Shown: positions 61,877-64,000 of the stretch, in pieces
Layout of the letters: every line of letters begins with the position of its first letter
Position numbering within the stretch: the first letter of the stretch is position 1
NCBI GenBank assembly: GCA_947477565.1
Contig: CANJUR010000009.1
Span: 58,218-122,217, forward strand
Source: Deltaproteobacteria bacterium
Lineage (GTDB): Bacteria; Myxococcota_A; Polyangia; Polyangiales; Ga0077539
Length of the DNA: 64,000 nt
Direction: 5' to 3'
The notes under the pieces: model-generated
Database searches by the model: none
The model's input: only the letters and a program-made list of their open reading frames with translations
Told to the model about the DNA's origin: nothing
Program-made: the position numbers and the translations under genes

Positions 61877-63535
61877 TCAGCCCACCGGAGCAGGAATCTG
61901 CACGGTGTCGATCACCCGTGGGTTCGCGGCGGGCGACGGATCGTGTGGGAGGGGCGACGGCCCGGCGGTCCAGCGGTCGGGCATGCGGTCGAGACCGAAG
62001 GCCCAGAGCGAGATGCCCGCGGCGTCGATGCGAAGGCGCAGGAAGTTTTTCCAACCCTCCTCGCGCAGCGACGAGAACGCCTCGTTTCCGTGGCGACGAA
62101 ACACCCGCAGGCTGACAAACAAGTACAGCCCCATGATGGCCCCGCCGAGCCAATACCCGAGCAGCGCGCTCGAAACGATCATCACCCCGCGACGCGCCAC
62201 CACGTCGTGTTGCACCCCGAGGGCGCGCGCGATCCACAGCCCCGCCGCAGTCGCACCGGCGGCCGCAGCGATGTGCGCCATCCCGTGAATGAGCCCCGCG
62301 CCGACGCGGTACGACGGCCGATTGGAGTCGGTGAAATACACCACCGACACGAGCAGGAGCACCGCCACCGAGATGGCGCTCGGCTGCTCGGCGACCTGTA
62401 CCAGGCCGCGCGAAAGGGAGGCGCCGATGCCCTGGTCGATGGCGCGAAGATCGGGCTGCGGGAGCAGCCAGGAGAGCAGTGTGTAGAGCGCCGCGGTCGC
62501 GAACCCGAAGCGCCGGTTGAGCAGCGGAAAGGCCAGGTTGCGCCGCGCGAGCGCGATCGATGTCTCCCGCGATGGGTACTCCGCCGCCACGTCGAAGCGC
62601 CGGGTCTCGCCGCGCCGCCCGCGCTGCAGCCGCGGCAGCGACGGCGTGTGCGTCGGGTGCAGAAACGCCCCGCCCCCGCCGGAGGTGACGTACTGCGCGC
62701 CGCGCGCAGGGTCGTCGTCGGTGCGCTCCATCCGACGGTAATGGTGCAGATCGCCCGCGAGCCAGAGCACCACCCGGGCGCGCTTCTCCTCGGTGATGTA
62801 CTTCACGAGGGATTGCATCTGCGGGCCGTGCTCCTTCGCGTACTGCTGGCGGAAAACCCAGGTGGGCTCGGCCATCGCGATGATGACGTGATCGCCCGGG
62901 TGGAGGTCCTTCAGTGCGGCCTCGAACCATCGGCGCTGCGGCACGTCGAGGTCGCACTGAAGCTGGATGTCCACGGCGACGAGCCAGTGCCGATGCGGCA
63001 GACGCAGGCAGTGATAGCTGCGTGTCTGAAAGGTCGCCCACATTCCTAGCGTTCCTTTCTGCGCGAAGGTGTTCACGAACCCGACGAGACCGTCGTACCA
63101 ATCGTGGTTGCCTGGAATGGCCAGCAGGAGCGGTCGGGGAGAGACCGGCTCCGGGGCGGACACCGCCCGCATCGGAGCGATGAGCCTCGACTCGTAGGCC
63201 GCAACGCTGCCGGCGGGGTAGACCTCGTCGCCGCCCAGCAACAGCACGTCGCCCCGCGGAAGGGTCACGCCATCGACCGGAAGCGAAGGCTGCGCAAGCG
63301 CGTGAAACACCGCCGTCGTGGGGCGCCAGCCGTCGCCCGTGTCCGAGACGTAGTCCAGCCAGAACACCTCGCGATCAGCAAACGAACGCGGCTCTTGTGG
63401 CTCGCCGAGCGCGAGCAAAAGACGGAAGTCCGCACGCGTGGCGAACACCTCCGTCAGCACGGTCTGAAACCCCGTGCGCAGCAGTTGCGCGGGGTCGTAC
63501 CAGCCCACCATCTCGGGACGCTGCGGTGCGGTCAT
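61877..63535 (-). CDS. Metallophosphoesterase with C-terminal membrane domain
   Basis: The 552-residue protein has calcineurin-like phosphoesterase motifs: GGDEVYP near 95, PGNHDWYDG near 140 and GDLHHYRR near 240. The usual first D-x-H motif is not obvious. Residues about 310-500 contain four or five hydrophobic helices (FGFATAALYTLLSWLLP, ISVAVLLLVSVVYF, GVMIVSSALLGYWLGGAIMG and others). So a phosphoesterase domain is tethered to a membrane domain. Substrate unknown. ATG 63535 is chosen; the frame continues upstream to 63601. Confidence 0.75.
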   Translation of the reverse strand: MTAPQRPEMVGWYDPAQLLRTGFQTVLTEVFATRADFRLLLALGEPQEPRSFADREVFWLDYVSDTGDGWRPTTAVFHALAQPSLPVDGVTLPRGDVLLLGGDEVYPAGSVAAYESRLIAPMRAVSAPEPVSPRPLLLAIPGNHDWYDGLVGFVNTFAQKGTLGMWATFQTRSYHCLRLPHRHWLVAVDIQLQCDLDVPQRRWFEAALKDLHPGDHVIIAMAEPTWVFRQQYAKEHGPQMQSLVKYITEEKRARVVLWLAGDLHHYRRMERTDDDPARGAQYVTSGGGGAFLHPTHTPSLPRLQRGRRGETRRFDVAAEYPSRETSIALARRNLAFPLLNRRFGFATAALYTLLSWLLPQPDLRAIDQGIGASLSRGLVQVAEQPSAISVAVLLLVSVVYFTDSNRPSYRVGAGLIHGMAHIAAAAGATAAGLWIARALGVQHDVVARRGVMIVSSALLGYWLGGAIMGLYLFVSLRVFRRHGNEAFSSLREEGWKNFLRLRIDAAGISLWAFGLDRMPDRWTAGPSPLPHDPSPAANPRVIDTVQIPAPVG

Positions 63536-63703
63536 CGAGTGCGACCATACCCGCGAAAGTGCCCCAGCGATGAGCACCCGTCGGCGCAGTGGGCACGCCA
63601 CTTCGACGTCGTCGGGAGAACCGTCGGCCGCCGGATTCTGCTGGCACGCGGGGCGAAAGACTCAGGAACTTGTACCCGGGGGCGGGGCGGTCTTGACACT
63701 CCA

Positions 63704-63730
63704 ATCGAGACTTCACTGCCCAGTCTCGAT
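63704..63730. repeat. 9-bp perfect inverted repeat
   Basis: ATCGAGACT and AGTCTCGAT flank the 9-nt loop TCACTGCCC, upstream of the metallophosphoesterase gene. It could be a regulator site or just a hairpin. Confidence 0.45.
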
Positions 63731-63951
63731 GAGTTCAATGCATGGGCTTACCAGGGATGCGGGGAACGCTCGTAACTCTGCTGAAACACAGACCCGGAAA
63801 CCGTCACACAAGCGCGGGCCGAGGAAACTGAGCTTGCGCGCGGACTCCGCTGGATCGAAGTCGGAGGCTCCCATTGGGTCGAGAAAGCCACCGCTCGTAC
63901 CCGACGGCGGAAGTGACCGGTGGGGTTCGCGAGCCCCCACCCCTAAGCCCC

Positions 63952-63969
63952 GCCCCCACAAGTGGGGGC
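63952..63969. repeat. GC-rich palindrome like 7927-7943
   Basis: GCCCCCAC-AA-GTGGGGGC is a perfect 8-bp stem. The flanks ACCCCTAAG and AGGGAGTTCGGAG resemble those of the 7927 palindrome, suggesting a dispersed repeat family. Confidence 0.45.
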
Positions 63970-64000
63970 AGGGAGTTCGGAGCGACAAAACACTTCTGCA

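Larger units (their letters stand above)
63536..64000. other. Right-edge region without recognised gene, 465 bp
   Basis: Short open frames exist on both strands but none has recognisable domains. Two hairpins are listed separately (63704-63730 and 63952-63969). Confidence 0.5.

Noticed and set aside
63713..63988. 91-codon minus-strand ORF at the right edge
   Set aside because: It contains the GC palindrome and a hairpin, with no domain or codon bias.

Overview
The window is very GC-rich DNA with strong G/C preference at third codon positions. It is packed with lipoproteins, eukaryotic-type Ser/Thr kinases with accessory domains, a sigma-70-family factor and a type IV pilin. That mix points to a Myxococcota (Polyangia-like) chromosome. 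This is an inference from gene content, not from a marker gene. Most genes overlap by 1-4 nt or sit a few bases apart, so transcription units are short and tightly coupled.

Left part (1-6290): a minus-strand operon makes two PpiC-type prolyl isomerases (one lipoprotein, one SurA-like) followed by an outer-surface lipoprotein built of Asp-box (BNR) repeats that runs off the left edge. Divergently come a GIY-YIG nuclease-like protein and a YbiT-type ABC-F ATPase. From 6323 to 11529 lies an accessory block bounded by direct repeats of the 3' end of an oxidoreductase gene. It holds a 43-bp tandem repeat, an antitoxin-like gene, a DUF433/DUF5615 toxin-antitoxin pair with a nonsense codon in the antitoxin, a 77-bp inverted-repeat structure, two lipoprotein/Cys-rich genes and a zinc-ribbon membrane protein.

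11314-18035 holds a three-gene FAD/[2Fe-2S] amine or opine dehydrogenase operon, a 3D-domain secreted protein, two small plus-strand genes and a glycosyltransferase-like membrane protein. 18434-29213 has a 1390-residue SNF2 helicase, a carotenoid-oxygenase/thiolase/thiolase operon and an alkylsulfatase-like metallo-beta-lactamase. The stretch 26870-30165 is littered with decayed mobile DNA (tyrosine recombinase, ATPase and IS21 IstB remnants) and ends at a tRNA-Gly(GCC) gene.

30319-49444 has a LolC-type permease with a large insert, a lipoprotein followed by a FliJ/YscO-like coiled-coil protein, and a sigma factor preceded by a possible leader peptide. The regulatory PTS operon hprK-rapZ-ptsH-ptsI follows, then a giant lipoprotein coupled to an OmpP1/FadL porin, yhbY, gpsA and a Ser/Thr kinase with an FG-GAP propeller.

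49469-64000 carries an M24 aminopeptidase (co-oriented upstream of the FG-GAP kinase gene), a second kinase with a PEGA domain, comM and a lipase with a small helical partner. Then come a short UDP-glucose dehydrogenase-like gene, pilA with a sigma-54-type promoter, an old-yellow-enzyme homologue, a two-component system and a membrane metallophosphoesterase. I found no CRISPR array, rRNA or intact insertion sequence. The most unusual items are the carotenoid oxygenase-thiolase operon, the repeat-bounded island and the giant lipoprotein/porin pair.
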